Below are positions 1 to 8,602 of a stretch of DNA of 64,000 bases, one piece after another. The notes beneath the pieces were generated by a model, which saw only the letters and a program-made list of their open reading frames with translations, made no database searches and was not told the origin of the DNA. Source of the DNA: Nocardia nova (GTDB lineage Bacteria > Actinomycetota > Actinomycetes > Mycobacteriales > Mycobacteriaceae); assembly GCF_002933465.1 (NCBI RefSeq), contig NZ_PSZE01000015.1, positions 1 to 64,000 on the forward strand. The letters run 5' to 3'. Position numbers and translations under genes: made by a program. The number at the start of each line of letters is the position of its first letter. Within the stretch, counting starts at the first letter, position 1.

Positions 1-230
1 CGTTCGCGGCGGTCGGTATCGCCTCGACCCGCAAGCTGGGGATCGATCCGGACAAGGTGAACGTCAACGGTGGTGCGATCGCGATCGGTCACCCGCTGGG
101 CATGTCGGGCGCGCGGATCGTGTTGCACCTGGCGCTGGAGTTGAAGCGCCGCGGCGGCGGTGTGGGTGCGGCGGCGCTGTGCGGTGGCGGCGGCCAGGGC
201 GACGCCCTCATCGTCCGCGTCGACCGATGA
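1..230 (+). CDS. Thiolase (acetyl-CoA acetyltransferase family), C-terminal end only
   Basis: Reading from base 3, about 75 codons of a thiolase end at a TGA at 228-230; the rest lies outside the window. Visible are the catalytic-histidine block GHPLGMSGAR and the C-terminal active-site cysteine block CGGGGQGDA, both standard in degradative and biosynthetic thiolases. Thiolases cleave 3-ketoacyl-CoA with CoA, or condense acetyl-CoA, in the cytoplasm. The fragment cannot distinguish an acetoacetyl-CoA thiolase from a long-chain FadA type. No gene follows on the same strand for several kilobases, so it is probably the last gene of its unit. Confidence 0.93.
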   Translation, partial: FAAVGIASTRKLGIDPDKVNVNGGAIAIGHPLGMSGARIVLHLALELKRRGGGVGAAALCGGGGQGDALIVRVDR

Positions 231-1153
231 GGTAGTGGTTGAGGCACTCGGCTTCGAGCGTCCCGCCGAAGGTAATGTGCAACTTCGCATCTGGTTCGGC
301 GGCATGGCTCTCGACTTTTGTGCCACATACGATGCGGCCATTCTGTTCAGAGTGGGAACCTAAGCGTTGGGAGGCGGCGTGAGCCTTCTACCTTCCTTAC
401 CCTGTGAACAGCTATTTCGCGATGCAGTCGAGCGGACACAATCCCATTCGGAATGGTTGGTCACGGCAATGACCACCTTCAACGCAAGGACGGGACAGGC
501 ACAAAGGCACGTGTAAGCCGCCCCGGTGGCCCCAACCCTTGTCGGCCTGGATGGTTTGCGGTCTGCTGGTCTGGTAGTGGATAACCGAGAGCAGTCCCCC
601 TCTCCTCTGACAGGCGCCGTCGCCCCGGCAGCGGAAGAGTTACGATCATTCCAATTTACTCATTAACGCGTGTCGGCCCGACTTGGTTACCCACCGTCCG
701 CGGCGTACAGTCGATCAGCTCGCTCCTCGCTCCTGTTGTTTATGCTCGACAGCAAAAGCAACTCGCCTGTTGCGAAATGCCACTTGCGCTGGACGTGGGA
801 CCGCACGGTGAAACTGCTGCCCCTGCTGTAGCCATCTTAATTCTGGTGCCGGGCAGCTCGGAAAGCTGAAACCGCAGGGGTCAGCTCCTCCCTGAAACCC
901 CCCGGTGCGCCTGATCGATAACCAGACCCGAGCCGATCGTTTGATTTGCAGTCCAGACACCGAACTTGCGAATGAGATAGATGTGAAAACTCGCATCACT
1001 TGAGGTCGATACCAAGTGATGCGAGCTCGATCGGTGCGGCTGCGCACCTTTAGCGGGGCCAATGCCTCCACCGGGGTACCAACATGCGTTTCACCGTCGA
1101 CTTACTCCAGTTTCCATTGCAGTAGCGATTGCTGAACCCCGGAGGCGCGAAGA
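231..1153. other. Non-coding stretch
   Basis: No open frame here has recognisable protein features. A minus-strand frame at 715-1071 has low-complexity Arg/Ser composition and no ribosome site. The only structure seen is the hairpin at 990-1025. Confidence 0.6.
990..1025 (-). terminator. Intrinsic terminator hairpin
   Basis: A perfect 13-bp stem (CTCGCATCACTTG with CAAGTGATGCGAG) encloses a 10-base loop. Read on the minus strand, the stem is followed by a short T run (GTTTTC). It lies about 130 bp downstream of the minus-strand secreted-protein gene and probably ends that transcript. Confidence 0.75.
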
Positions 1154-1852
1154 CTACTTATTCCCCACGAATGGCTGGTTGATTGTTGTGAAGTATTGAG
1201 CAGCTGCAAGAATCACAACCGGAGCGGTAACCAGAAGTTGGCCGGCCAGTGTGCCCAATGCGCCGACAGCGATGATGCCGCCCATACAACCGACTGCTGC
1301 AGCCGGAACAAACGGACCGAACAGACCGACAATCGTGGCGGCTGCCACAGTCGCACCAGCGATTCCACCCAGTACGCACCCAACAGCACCGCCTGCCAGA
1401 CCACCGACCAGCGTTCCGACTGTCGCACCTGTTGTTATGGTCGTCACCATCCGATTCCACGCTGCCTGCTCGCGATCATAGGGTGTCTTGAACGGCGCCT
1501 GATCCTCGAATGGCAACGCCACCGGCCGGTACACGGCGTGTTTGATATCGAACAGCGGGGTCAGCGTTGCCGTGCGTCCGGTTATTCCGGCCTCGATCGG
1601 AAACACGAAATCATCCACCCGGAAAGACAATTCCGAACCGGCTACGACAGACCCATCCGCCGCCTTGATCTTGAAGACCCCATTTTCCACATCCATAGAC
1701 CCGGAATCGGTCGATATGATAGTGGACGTAGGACTCGTGGACGTCGTATAGTTTATGACGCCCGGTGTCGCGGACTCCGCGCTGGCCACACTGCTGGTGA
1801 CACTCACGGCCGCGACGGCCAATGCCGAGGCAGCAACAATTTTCCTCATCAT
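1154..1852 (-). CDS. Secreted alanine/glycine-rich protein of unknown function
   Basis: This is a 232-residue protein starting at the first of two adjacent ATGs. An AAAGGAA box lies a few bases upstream, which argues against the longer open frame that extends 38 codons further. It opens with a classic signal peptide: MMRK, a hydrophobic Ala/Val core, then a probable cut after ASA near residue 26. The mature N-terminal half is Thr/Ser-rich and polar. The C-terminal half (about residues 135-220) is a run of Gly/Ala-rich hydrophobic segments of glycine-zipper type that could insert in or lie against a membrane. I do not recognise a named family; similar small exported proteins are common in Nocardia and Rhodococcus (general knowledge). 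It has its own terminator and no operon partner. Confidence 0.75.
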   Translation of the reverse strand: MMRKIVAASALAVAAVSVTSSVASAESATPGVINYTTSTSPTSTIISTDSGSMDVENGVFKIKAADGSVVAGSELSFRVDDFVFPIEAGITGRTATLTPLFDIKHAVYRPVALPFEDQAPFKTPYDREQAAWNRMVTTITTGATVGTLVGGLAGGAVGCVLGGIAGATVAAATIVGLFGPFVPAAAVGCMGGIIAVGALGTLAGQLLVTAPVVILAAAQYFTTINQPFVGNK

Positions 1853-2244
1853 ATTTCCTTTTTCTCGTAACGGCCGATCCGGCCGACATACCCACAGTCT
1901 GTGGGGAGACTTTTGTCGCGATGCGATACCGGGAGGCGGCAGTGTCACCGCCGTTTGACGATGCACGGCCGTAAAATTTCAGAAGGGTACCTAAGTATTC
2001 AAACCGCTAAGCGGAACATGGCCGGTCGTCAATCGGATGTCGCAACGTCGATTACACACTTCCGAGAAGTGTCGCACCCATCGATGGAGCGAAAACCGCG
2101 ATGAAGGTGCGGCAGATTCCACGGCCTCCAACAGCCCGCTACTGGGCGATGCTCCAGCCCCGCGATATCAAATACGCTTCCACATCATTCATTTAGTGCC
2201 AGGATGGGGTTTGATACATTCGACCGACACCCATAACTTGGCGG
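1853..2244. other. Non-coding gap
   Basis: This is the promoter-side gap of the secreted-protein gene and the downstream flank of the hydrolase gene. A short GC-rich inverted repeat (GCCC/GGGC) lies near 2130. Nothing else was recognised. Confidence 0.5.
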
Positions 2245-3441
2245 TCAGAGCAGATTTCTGGCGGCCGCCCAGCTCTCCACCGCAGTGACGCATTCGTCGA
2301 GCTGTTCGGGCTGGCCGCGGTAATAGTGCGTGGCCTGCTTGACGAGCAAGTACTCCCTATCGGGCGTCGAAAGCGCCGCCCGGACTTTGGCATTGTGATC
2401 TGCTGGCACCGCGTCATCGGCTGAATTCTCGATCTGCAAGATGGGCGTTCGTCGGATTCGTGCTGCGTTGCGCTGTGATGCCGCCACGGACGTGTCGATC
2501 CCCCACTGACTGAGCCACGACCTCAAGGTGGTGTAGCGGGCAAGACCTACAGGGCCGACATTCACTACCCTCGGGTCGCCGAGATAGCACCAGTTCGGAC
2601 GACGGTCATTCGGATCAATGGACGGGTCGAGCCACCGCACATCGCACATCGTGCGATGCACCAGGAAAGGGCGCTCGACTTCAGGACCTCCGGCAGCACG
2701 CAATCGTTCGAGCTCCGCCTGAACCCATGCTGTAATTCGTCGGTTACGCGCGATCTGAGCTGATCTGAATCTCTCGATGAACTCCGCACTGTATGGAGGC
2801 GCGTTCATCGGCTCTGCAGCGTAGATGTCAAGCTGCGGGTCTCGCGCCCCCGGATCGCGTTCATCCAGAACTGAGGGATCCATCCACTCCGTCAGCGTTT
2901 CGGCGCGCGATAGATGAGCGGCAATGAACACCAACCCGTCAGCTGGGGAGAGGTTGGCCCCAATGACATCAACCGGATCACCAGCGGGTGTCGCGGAAAT
3001 CGTCGGTTGCTCAGCTTCGGCCTGATAGAGGAGCGCGAGCGAACCTCCGCCGGACCACCCGACCAGGATCACTCGATCGTAGCCGGCGTCCTGGCGGCCC
3101 CACTGGATCCACGCACCGAGATCAAGCAGCACCTTTTCCACGATTAGGGACGCATCGTTCTTGGGGTATCTGCTGGCTGCGCAGAGGACATGGTGGCCTC
3201 GACGGGCGAGTTCATCCGGCAGTGGCATCAGGTGCAGTGTCGATGTCGGATGCATGAAGACGTACAGCGTGTTGGACGCTTTGCCTGGTAGCAGCAGTTG
3301 CCCTTCCAGGTTCACCCCAGACAGAGAGGCGAACCCGTATGTTTCGCGCGGCGCGTTGCTGTCTTCCTGCAAACGCAGCGTGACTGGAACTCTCCGGAAC
3401 GGATCGTTTCCCAGCAGACCGTTGTGAACAGCTTTTGTCAT
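2245..3441 (-). CDS. Alpha/beta-hydrolase (esterase-like)
   Basis: The 398-residue protein has an alpha/beta-hydrolase nucleophile elbow GWSGG with Ser130. A late Asp (SADD, about 342-343) and a late His (ATHYYRG, about 372) complete a plausible Ser-Asp-His triad. It has no signal peptide, so it should be cytoplasmic. The start ATG follows a GGAGACG box about 12 bases upstream. The family hydrolyses esters, thioesters or C-C bonds; the substrate cannot be read from the sequence. It lies 0.5 kb downstream of the 3948-14429 catabolic cluster on the same strand, where a hydrolase for a ring-cleavage product would be expected. However, it has its own upstream gap with a palindrome at 3485-3498, so it is probably a separate transcript. 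Confidence 0.82.
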   Translation of the reverse strand: MTKAVHNGLLGNDPFRRVPVTLRLQEDSNAPRETYGFASLSGVNLEGQLLLPGKASNTLYVFMHPTSTLHLMPLPDELARRGHHVLCAASRYPKNDASLIVEKVLLDLGAWIQWGRQDAGYDRVILVGWSGGGSLALLYQAEAEQPTISATPAGDPVDVIGANLSPADGLVFIAAHLSRAETLTEWMDPSVLDERDPGARDPQLDIYAAEPMNAPPYSAEFIERFRSAQIARNRRITAWVQAELERLRAAGGPEVERPFLVHRTMCDVRWLDPSIDPNDRRPNWCYLGDPRVVNVGPVGLARYTTLRSWLSQWGIDTSVAASQRNAARIRRTPILQIENSADDAVPADHNAKVRAALSTPDREYLLVKQATHYYRGQPEQLDECVTAVESWAAARNLL

Positions 3442-3947
3442 TCTTTGCGTCTCCTTCCGCAGACCCCCCTTGCGTTCGTTATATGAACTATATAGTTCGA
3501 CTGTACCTGATCAGCGTCGCCGCGTGTTGAAAACTCACTCAATTCGGTGGGCTGTTCGACGGATTTCGTCGAGAGTGGGCGAGTGCGCAGCTGGATACGT
3601 CTCGAGTTATGACGACGATTGGAATCGGGCGCTTCCGAGGCATGCCCGCGGGGCCGACGTAACCGGATTCCCGATTAGCTCAGCGAAACTTATTGGGATG
3701 TCGACGATCCGATTCTTCGTCAGCAGCCTGTCATCTCGGTCAGCGATGGCGGGCACGTGGGCCCGTCCGGTCCACCCTCGACCTCGCCGATCGGCATCGT
3801 CGCGCCACGGCTCGACGTGAATCTCGAGTCGAGACGAGCTGCGGACGAACCACATTGGGCACGCACCGTACTAAATCACCTGGGCATCGCAGCGATGAAA
3901 GTCGCAGCGGTGTGGCTGCGATCAGCGTTCTACGCGCGAGCAGTAAT
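3442..3947. other. Intergenic region with operator-like palindrome
   Basis: This gap separates the hydrolase from the catabolic operon. It holds the perfect palindrome at 3485-3498 and a small stem (TCGCAGC/GCTGCGA, 3902-3921) just past the end of the lyase gene that may act as a weak terminator. Open frames here have no protein-like composition. Confidence 0.5.
3485..3498. promoter_or_regulatory. Perfect 14-bp palindrome, likely operator
   Basis: GAACTATATAGTTC is identical on both strands and lies 44 bp upstream of the hydrolase start codon. Its size, symmetry and AT-rich centre in a GC-rich genome suggest a site for a dimeric repressor. The cognate regulator is unknown. Confidence 0.55.
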
Positions 3948-4898
3948 TCACGCGCTGGGTGTCACCGAGTTTGCAATCACCCAGTCGAAGGCGCGTGCGC
4001 GTGAACGCGCACCCTGAATTGCTTTGGAACGTGATGGTTCGTCGAGTTCGGCGAGGAGCGATTCGGATTGTATGACGAGCCGGGCGAAGGACGTGGGGTC
4101 GAGGTACTCCGGGCGTGTGGCGAACAGGAGATCTTCGGTAGCTGAGTTTCCGGAGGCTCCTGGCGCAAATGGGCAACCTCCGAGTCCGCCGAGAGCTCCG
4201 TCGACCACCTCGGCGCCGGCGTCGATGGCGGCCAGCGAATTGGCGACTCCCAGTCCCCATGTGTCGTGTCCGTGGAATACGGTGCGGCGGTGTGGCATCG
4301 CACTTTTGACCTGCTGCACCAGCGAGCGAACTTGAGCGGGCACGGCCTGCCCGAGAGTGTCACACACGACGATGTCGTCCGCCCCGGCTGTCCGCGGATC
4401 GGTGACAATCTGTAAGACGCTCCGCTCAGGTATTGGTCCGTTGAACGGGCAGGTGAAGGCGGTGGCAAGGCACAGTTGGATCCTGCCGTCGATGTCGCGG
4501 GCGACGTCGATGGCTCGTGGCATCGCGGCCAAGCTGTCCTCGGTGCTGCGACCGATGTTGGCCTGGTTGTGTGCGTCGGAGACGGATAGACAGTATTGGA
4601 AGTTTCGAGCTCCGGCGGCAGCTGCCTTGTCGACATGGCGCGGAGTTGCCACCCACACCCAACAGCGTTCGAGTTCCTCAGGGGTGAGTTCACCGATTAC
4701 GTCCAGCGTGTTGGCCATCGGAGGGACCAGGTCCGGCCGAGCGAGTGACCCAATCTCAAGCTCGGGTACTCCGAGATCGAGAAGGAACCGGATGATTTGT
4801 AGTTTGCGTTCTGTGGTGAGAGTTTTCCCTGTCAGCTGAAGGCCGTCACGCAGCGTTACATCGCGCAGAATCGCTCCGGGATAATGGAATTGAGTCAT
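3948..4898 (-). CDS. HMG-CoA-lyase-family lyase (candidate citramalyl-CoA lyase)
   Basis: A 316-residue DRE-TIM barrel protein. Visible are RDVTLRDG (residues 12-19), the metal-binding HGHD (209-212) and the HMG-CoA lyase signature GLGGCPFAPGASGN (238-251) with active-site Cys242. The family splits 3-hydroxy-3-methyl acyl-CoAs such as HMG-CoA into acetyl-CoA plus a keto acid, using a divalent metal. The gene overlaps the upstream CoA-transferase by 4 bp (ATGA), so translation is coupled. An aconitase-type hydratase sits one gene further up. That trio suggests cleavage of citramalyl-CoA to acetyl-CoA and pyruvate rather than leucine breakdown, since no methylcrotonyl-CoA carboxylase is near. 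This is inference; HMG-CoA itself remains possible. Confidence 0.85.
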   Translation of the reverse strand: MTQFHYPGAILRDVTLRDGLQLTGKTLTTERKLQIIRFLLDLGVPELEIGSLARPDLVPPMANTLDVIGELTPEELERCWVWVATPRHVDKAAAAGARNFQYCLSVSDAHNQANIGRSTEDSLAAMPRAIDVARDIDGRIQLCLATAFTCPFNGPIPERSVLQIVTDPRTAGADDIVVCDTLGQAVPAQVRSLVQQVKSAMPHRRTVFHGHDTWGLGVANSLAAIDAGAEVVDGALGGLGGCPFAPGASGNSATEDLLFATRPEYLDPTSFARLVIQSESLLAELDEPSRSKAIQGARSRARAFDWVIANSVTPSA

Positions 4899-6088
4899 GA
4901 CTGGGGTCCGTTCAGGTATCGTGCGCGGATTTCGTCGGTGTGCTCACCGAGGTCGGGGCCGATGTTGCGGATCGGTACCGACTTTTCGCCGATTACTGGG
5001 ACAACGCCTGGAAAGCCGACTCGCTGCGGTTCCGAAGTGCCGGTGTCGACTGGAAAGTACTGAATCATGCCTCGTGCGGCGTACTGCTCATGTTCGGCGA
5101 TGTCGGCGGCAGTAAGGATGGGGCCGGATGGGACGTCGGCGGCTTCGAGGACTTTGAGGACCTCGTCGCGACTGTGGCGCGCGGTCCAGGTGCCGATCGC
5201 AACGTCGAGTTCGTCGCGGCGGCGCCATCGCCCGTCGTTGTTCTTCAGGTCCGGATCTTCAGCGAGGTCCGGGCGTTCGATGGCTCGCATGTAGCGTTGA
5301 AAGATCGCGTCGCTGTTTCCAGCGATCACCACGGATTTGTCGTCGCTGCAGATGTAGGCGTTCGAGGGTGCGATTCCCTCCATTCTGCCTCCCACGCGGG
5401 TCCGTTCGATTCCGTACGCCAGGTAGTCGGGAACGAGAGATTCCATGACAGACAAGATCGACTCGTTCAACGCGACGTCGAGGATGCGCTGGTGCAGCGG
5501 CAGTGGTTCGCCGCGGCGCCGCTCACGTTGGAACAAGGACATGACCGCTCCGTAGGCTGCATAGATCCCAGCGATCGAGTCGCCGATGGACACCCCCACA
5601 CGGACAGGGGGACGATCCGGGTCTCCGACCAGTTCGCGAAGACCACCGAAAGCTTCCGCGACTGCCGCGAACCCCGGCCGCGAGGACAGTGGGCCCGTCT
5701 GGCCGAATGCGGAGATTCGAGTGATGATCAACGACGGGTTCGCGGCATTGAGCACTTCTGGGCCGATCCCCCACTTCTCGAGCGTGCCCGGCCGAAAGTT
5801 CTCGAGGACGATGTCGCACTGAGCGGCCAGCCGGACAACGTCACGCCGGGCTTCCTCGGTTTTCAGGTCCAAGACGATCGACTTCTTGTTCCGGTTGATG
5901 GTGCGGAACAGCATCGATGTCGTGCCTGCGTACAGTCGCCAATTGCGTAGTTCGTCGCCCGTCTCGGGACGCTCGACCTTGATCACCTCTGCGCCGAAGT
6001 CAGCCAGCAAACGCCCGGCTGTTGGGGCTGCGATGTAGTTCCCGAGTTCGAGAACTCGAACTCCTTCGAGGGGAAGAGATGCTGTCAT
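4895..6088 (-). CDS. Class III CoA-transferase (CaiB/BaiF family)
   Basis: The 397-residue protein matches the family's usual length. It starts with the family hallmark LEGVRVLELGNYIAAPTAGRLLADFGAEVIKVE and carries the catalytic aspartate at about residue 170 in SIGDSIAG. These enzymes move CoA between carboxylic acids, commonly from succinyl-CoA, through an aspartyl-CoA anhydride. Lying between a hydratase and an HMG-CoA-lyase-type lyase, it most likely activates a hydroxy-dicarboxylic acid such as citramalate (inference). The start has an AGGA box. It lies 63 bp after the hydratase stop and overlaps the lyase by 4 bp. Confidence 0.92.
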   Translation of the reverse strand: MTASLPLEGVRVLELGNYIAAPTAGRLLADFGAEVIKVERPETGDELRNWRLYAGTTSMLFRTINRNKKSIVLDLKTEEARRDVVRLAAQCDIVLENFRPGTLEKWGIGPEVLNAANPSLIITRISAFGQTGPLSSRPGFAAVAEAFGGLRELVGDPDRPPVRVGVSIGDSIAGIYAAYGAVMSLFQRERRRGEPLPLHQRILDVALNESILSVMESLVPDYLAYGIERTRVGGRMEGIAPSNAYICSDDKSVVIAGNSDAIFQRYMRAIERPDLAEDPDLKNNDGRWRRRDELDVAIGTWTARHSRDEVLKVLEAADVPSGPILTAADIAEHEQYAARGMIQYFPVDTGTSEPQRVGFPGVVPVIGEKSVPIRNIGPDLGEHTDEIRARYLNGPQS

Positions 6089-6151
6089 CGTTGTGTCCTA
6101 TCGAAGAGACCCGCTCCAGAGGATTTGGGTGACGAGAGTGCTGAGTTGTCG

Positions 6152-8113
6152 CTAAACAGATGCCGAAGTGAGTACGGGCGCACGTCCGCCTTTTCGGATG
6201 TGGGCGAGCAGGCCTCCGCTGGCCAGGACAGTGCGCTCGCCATCGCTGAGGTCGATGCCCAACGTGATGGGATCGTCGTGGTCGGGTGTCTCGACTTGGA
6301 TCGTCTCTGCGCCGGTCAGCAAGGCTCGGCGTAGCCCGGTGATTTTCCAAGACTCGCCGACGTCGGTGTGGCGAGTGTCTGGGGGAAGGACCAGCGGCGC
6401 GATGCCGGCGGCGATGAGGTTGCGACGGTGGATTCTTGCGTAGCTCTTGGCGGCGATGACTCGCACGCCGAGATATGCAGGGGCGAGTGCGGCGTGCTCA
6501 CGCGACGAGCCCTGACCGTAGTTGTCACCGCCAACGATGATGCCGCCGCCCCACTTCGTGGCTCGATCGTGAAAGTCCGGATCGAGACGGTTGAACATGA
6601 ATCGCGCGCACAGGGCGATGTTCGACCAAACCGACATGGCGATGGCACCGTCGGGTGCCATGTCTCCCGTGGAAATGTCGTCGCCCACGACGATCAGCAC
6701 CCGAGCCTGCAGAGTGTCGGGTACGGGCTCAGGCAGCGACGGCGAGACCAGATTGGGGCCACGCTCCACGACCACAGATGACCGCGTTCCCTCCGGAAGA
6801 GGTACGGTGATCAGGCTCTGGTGCAGCACGGTGTCCGGTTGCGAGGCAATGCGCAATTCGATAGAAGAGCGCCCTGAGGGATCGGTGATCCGGCCAGTGA
6901 GCGCGCTGGCCGCCGCCGTCGACGGGCTACACAGGTACACCTGGTCCTCGGCGGTGCCACTACGCCCCGGAAAATTGCGGTTAAATGTCCGCAGTGACGC
7001 AGCGCCTTGCAGTGGAGCCTGACCGATACCAACGCAAGGACCACATACGGGTTCGAGGATTCGCGCCCCGGCATTCATCAGGTCCTCGTAGACACCTGAT
7101 TCAATGATAGTCCGCAGGATTTGCCGCGATCCGGGCGTGACAGTCAGTTGAACCGCTGGGTGGACCGTGTGTCCGCGCAATACAGCGGCGACTGTGGCGA
7201 GATCCTCATACGAGCTGTTGACGGATGAGCCGACGCAGACCTGAGCGACGGCCGTCTCGGGCAGTTCTGCCACGGGCAGGACGTTCCCAGGGGAGTGCGG
7301 CACCGCGACCAGCGGCACGAGCGTCGACAAGTCGAGGCGGACGTGCTCGTCATAGGCGGCACCATCATCTGCGGACAAGGCTGTGAAGTCGTCTGCCCGT
7401 CCTTGCTGGACAAGCCACTGTCGAGTTTGACAGTCGGAGGGAAAGACCGCGGTGGTCGCCCCAGTCTCGATGATCATGTTGGCGATCGTGGCTCTGCCTG
7501 CGATGCTCAGATTCTCCACAGCAGGTCCGAAGAATTCGAACACCGACCCGCGCCCACCTCGAACACCGTAGCGTCGAAGCAACTCGAGGACCACGTCCTT
7601 GGGCTCAACGGCATCCTGCAGATCGCCGACAAGCTCGACGCCGATCACTCGTGGACAAGGGAAATCAAATCCGAACCCTCCCATCGCAACAGCGACTTCG
7701 AGGCCACCAGCACCGGTGGCGAACATGCCGAGCGCGCCGGCGCTCGAGGTGTGCGAGTCTGCCCCGAGCAGCAGCCCTCCGGGTCGGGCGAAGTGCTCGA
7801 GATGGATGTAGTGCGAAATCCCGTGTCCGGCGGGTGAATAACGCAGACCGTACCGCTCACAAAAGGTGCGTAGATAGCGGTGATCTTGCATGTTCTTGTC
7901 ATCTATCTGCAATACGTTGTGATCGACATACATCACAGCCAGGGGTACTCGAATGGAATCGATCCCCAACTCTTCGAACTGCATTGCCGTCATCGTCCCC
8001 GTCGCATCCTCGATGAGGATCTGGTCAGGCGCGACGGTGATATCCGTTCCGTGAACCAGCTCGCCCGAGATCAGGTGTCGGCGAAGGATTTTGTGTGTCA
8101 AGTTTTGTTTCAT
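6152..8113 (-). CDS. Fused aconitase-family hydro-lyase (LeuC-LeuD type)
   Basis: The chosen start is the second ATG of ATGATG, which sits at proper distance from GGAGG; this gives 653 residues. The N-terminal two-thirds is the iron-sulfur LeuC/aconitase module and the C-terminal third is the swivelling LeuD module with the substrate-binding YGQGSSREHAAL. The fusion is much shorter than housekeeping aconitase A (about 900 residues). Cysteines of the cluster motif CGPC (357, 360) are present, but the usual GSCTNSS reads GSSVNSS, so the first cluster ligand is Ser297; Cys293 is nearby. The family hydrates or isomerises unsaturated dicarboxylates such as aconitate, citraconate or dimethylmaleate. 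In this operon a citraconate or mesaconate hydratase making citramalate is the best fit (inference). Confidence 0.85.
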   Translation of the reverse strand: MKQNLTHKILRRHLISGELVHGTDITVAPDQILIEDATGTMTAMQFEELGIDSIRVPLAVMYVDHNVLQIDDKNMQDHRYLRTFCERYGLRYSPAGHGISHYIHLEHFARPGGLLLGADSHTSSAGALGMFATGAGGLEVAVAMGGFGFDFPCPRVIGVELVGDLQDAVEPKDVVLELLRRYGVRGGRGSVFEFFGPAVENLSIAGRATIANMIIETGATTAVFPSDCQTRQWLVQQGRADDFTALSADDGAAYDEHVRLDLSTLVPLVAVPHSPGNVLPVAELPETAVAQVCVGSSVNSSYEDLATVAAVLRGHTVHPAVQLTVTPGSRQILRTIIESGVYEDLMNAGARILEPVCGPCVGIGQAPLQGAASLRTFNRNFPGRSGTAEDQVYLCSPSTAAASALTGRITDPSGRSSIELRIASQPDTVLHQSLITVPLPEGTRSSVVVERGPNLVSPSLPEPVPDTLQARVLIVVGDDISTGDMAPDGAIAMSVWSNIALCARFMFNRLDPDFHDRATKWGGGIIVGGDNYGQGSSREHAALAPAYLGVRVIAAKSYARIHRRNLIAAGIAPLVLPPDTRHTDVGESWKITGLRRALLTGAETIQVETPDHDDPITLGIDLSDGERTVLASGGLLAHIRKGGRAPVLTSASV

Positions 8114-8247
8114 CATTCCTCCGGGTAATGACTTCGCGCTCTTCACGTTGGCGGGCGAGGTATCTGGCGGCCATCTTCGGAGCCAAACATCGAGGTACAT
8201 CGAGACGGCGACGGGCGATCAACGTTTCCTGAATGGACTCTTTCGGG

Positions 8248-8589
8248 TTACACGCTGTCGAACGGAGGCAGGCCAGTGACGGGTGAGAGCATCGTGGTCC
8301 GAACTTCTGTAGTCAGCGCACAGCCCGCGGCCTTCTCTGATTCCTCTTTGGCCCTGATCCAGTCGCGGTCTGCGTAGAACCCTGACCAGTTGGTAGCGGG
8401 GTCCCCGTCGTGGACGACGAGGTAGACAAGCACGTCGGGGTCGTCGTGTTCGACCCAGTATCCGACACTTCGGATCATGTGCCGATCGAGAATTGCCGCG
8501 GTGTGGGTACGGAATCGCTGCAGAAGGGCGCCCATCTGTCCGGGAGTAGCCCGATACCTTCTGATTTCGTACTGTCTTCTGTCAGACAT
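8248..8589 (-). CDS. NIPSNAP-family small protein
   Basis: A 113-residue protein; the start at MSDRRQYEIRRY is chosen because an AGGAC box precedes it and the longer frame upstream runs back into the dioxygenase gene. It shows the NIPSNAP ferredoxin-like pattern: YEIRRYRATPGQM at the N-terminus, a central alpha-helix, then VGYWVEHDDPDVLVYLV and a closing WSGFYADRDW helix. NIPSNAP proteins are dimeric alpha-beta barrels often found next to aromatic-ring or quinone-handling enzymes; a biochemical role is rarely known. It starts 13 bp after the ring-cleavage dioxygenase stop, so it is co-transcribed and may act on the same pathway. Confidence 0.82.
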   Translation of the reverse strand: MSDRRQYEIRRYRATPGQMGALLQRFRTHTAAILDRHMIRSVGYWVEHDDPDVLVYLVVHDGDPATNWSGFYADRDWIRAKEESEKAAGCALTTEVRTTMLSPVTGLPPFDSV

Positions 8590-8602
8590 TGTCCTGTCCC
8601 TA

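Noticed and set aside
715..1071. 118-residue minus-strand frame in the first gap
   Set aside because: No ribosome box and no motif, and it runs through the terminator hairpin at 990-1025.
4940..5950. 336-residue plus-strand open frame
   Set aside because: Antisense of the CoA-transferase gene; no family features.
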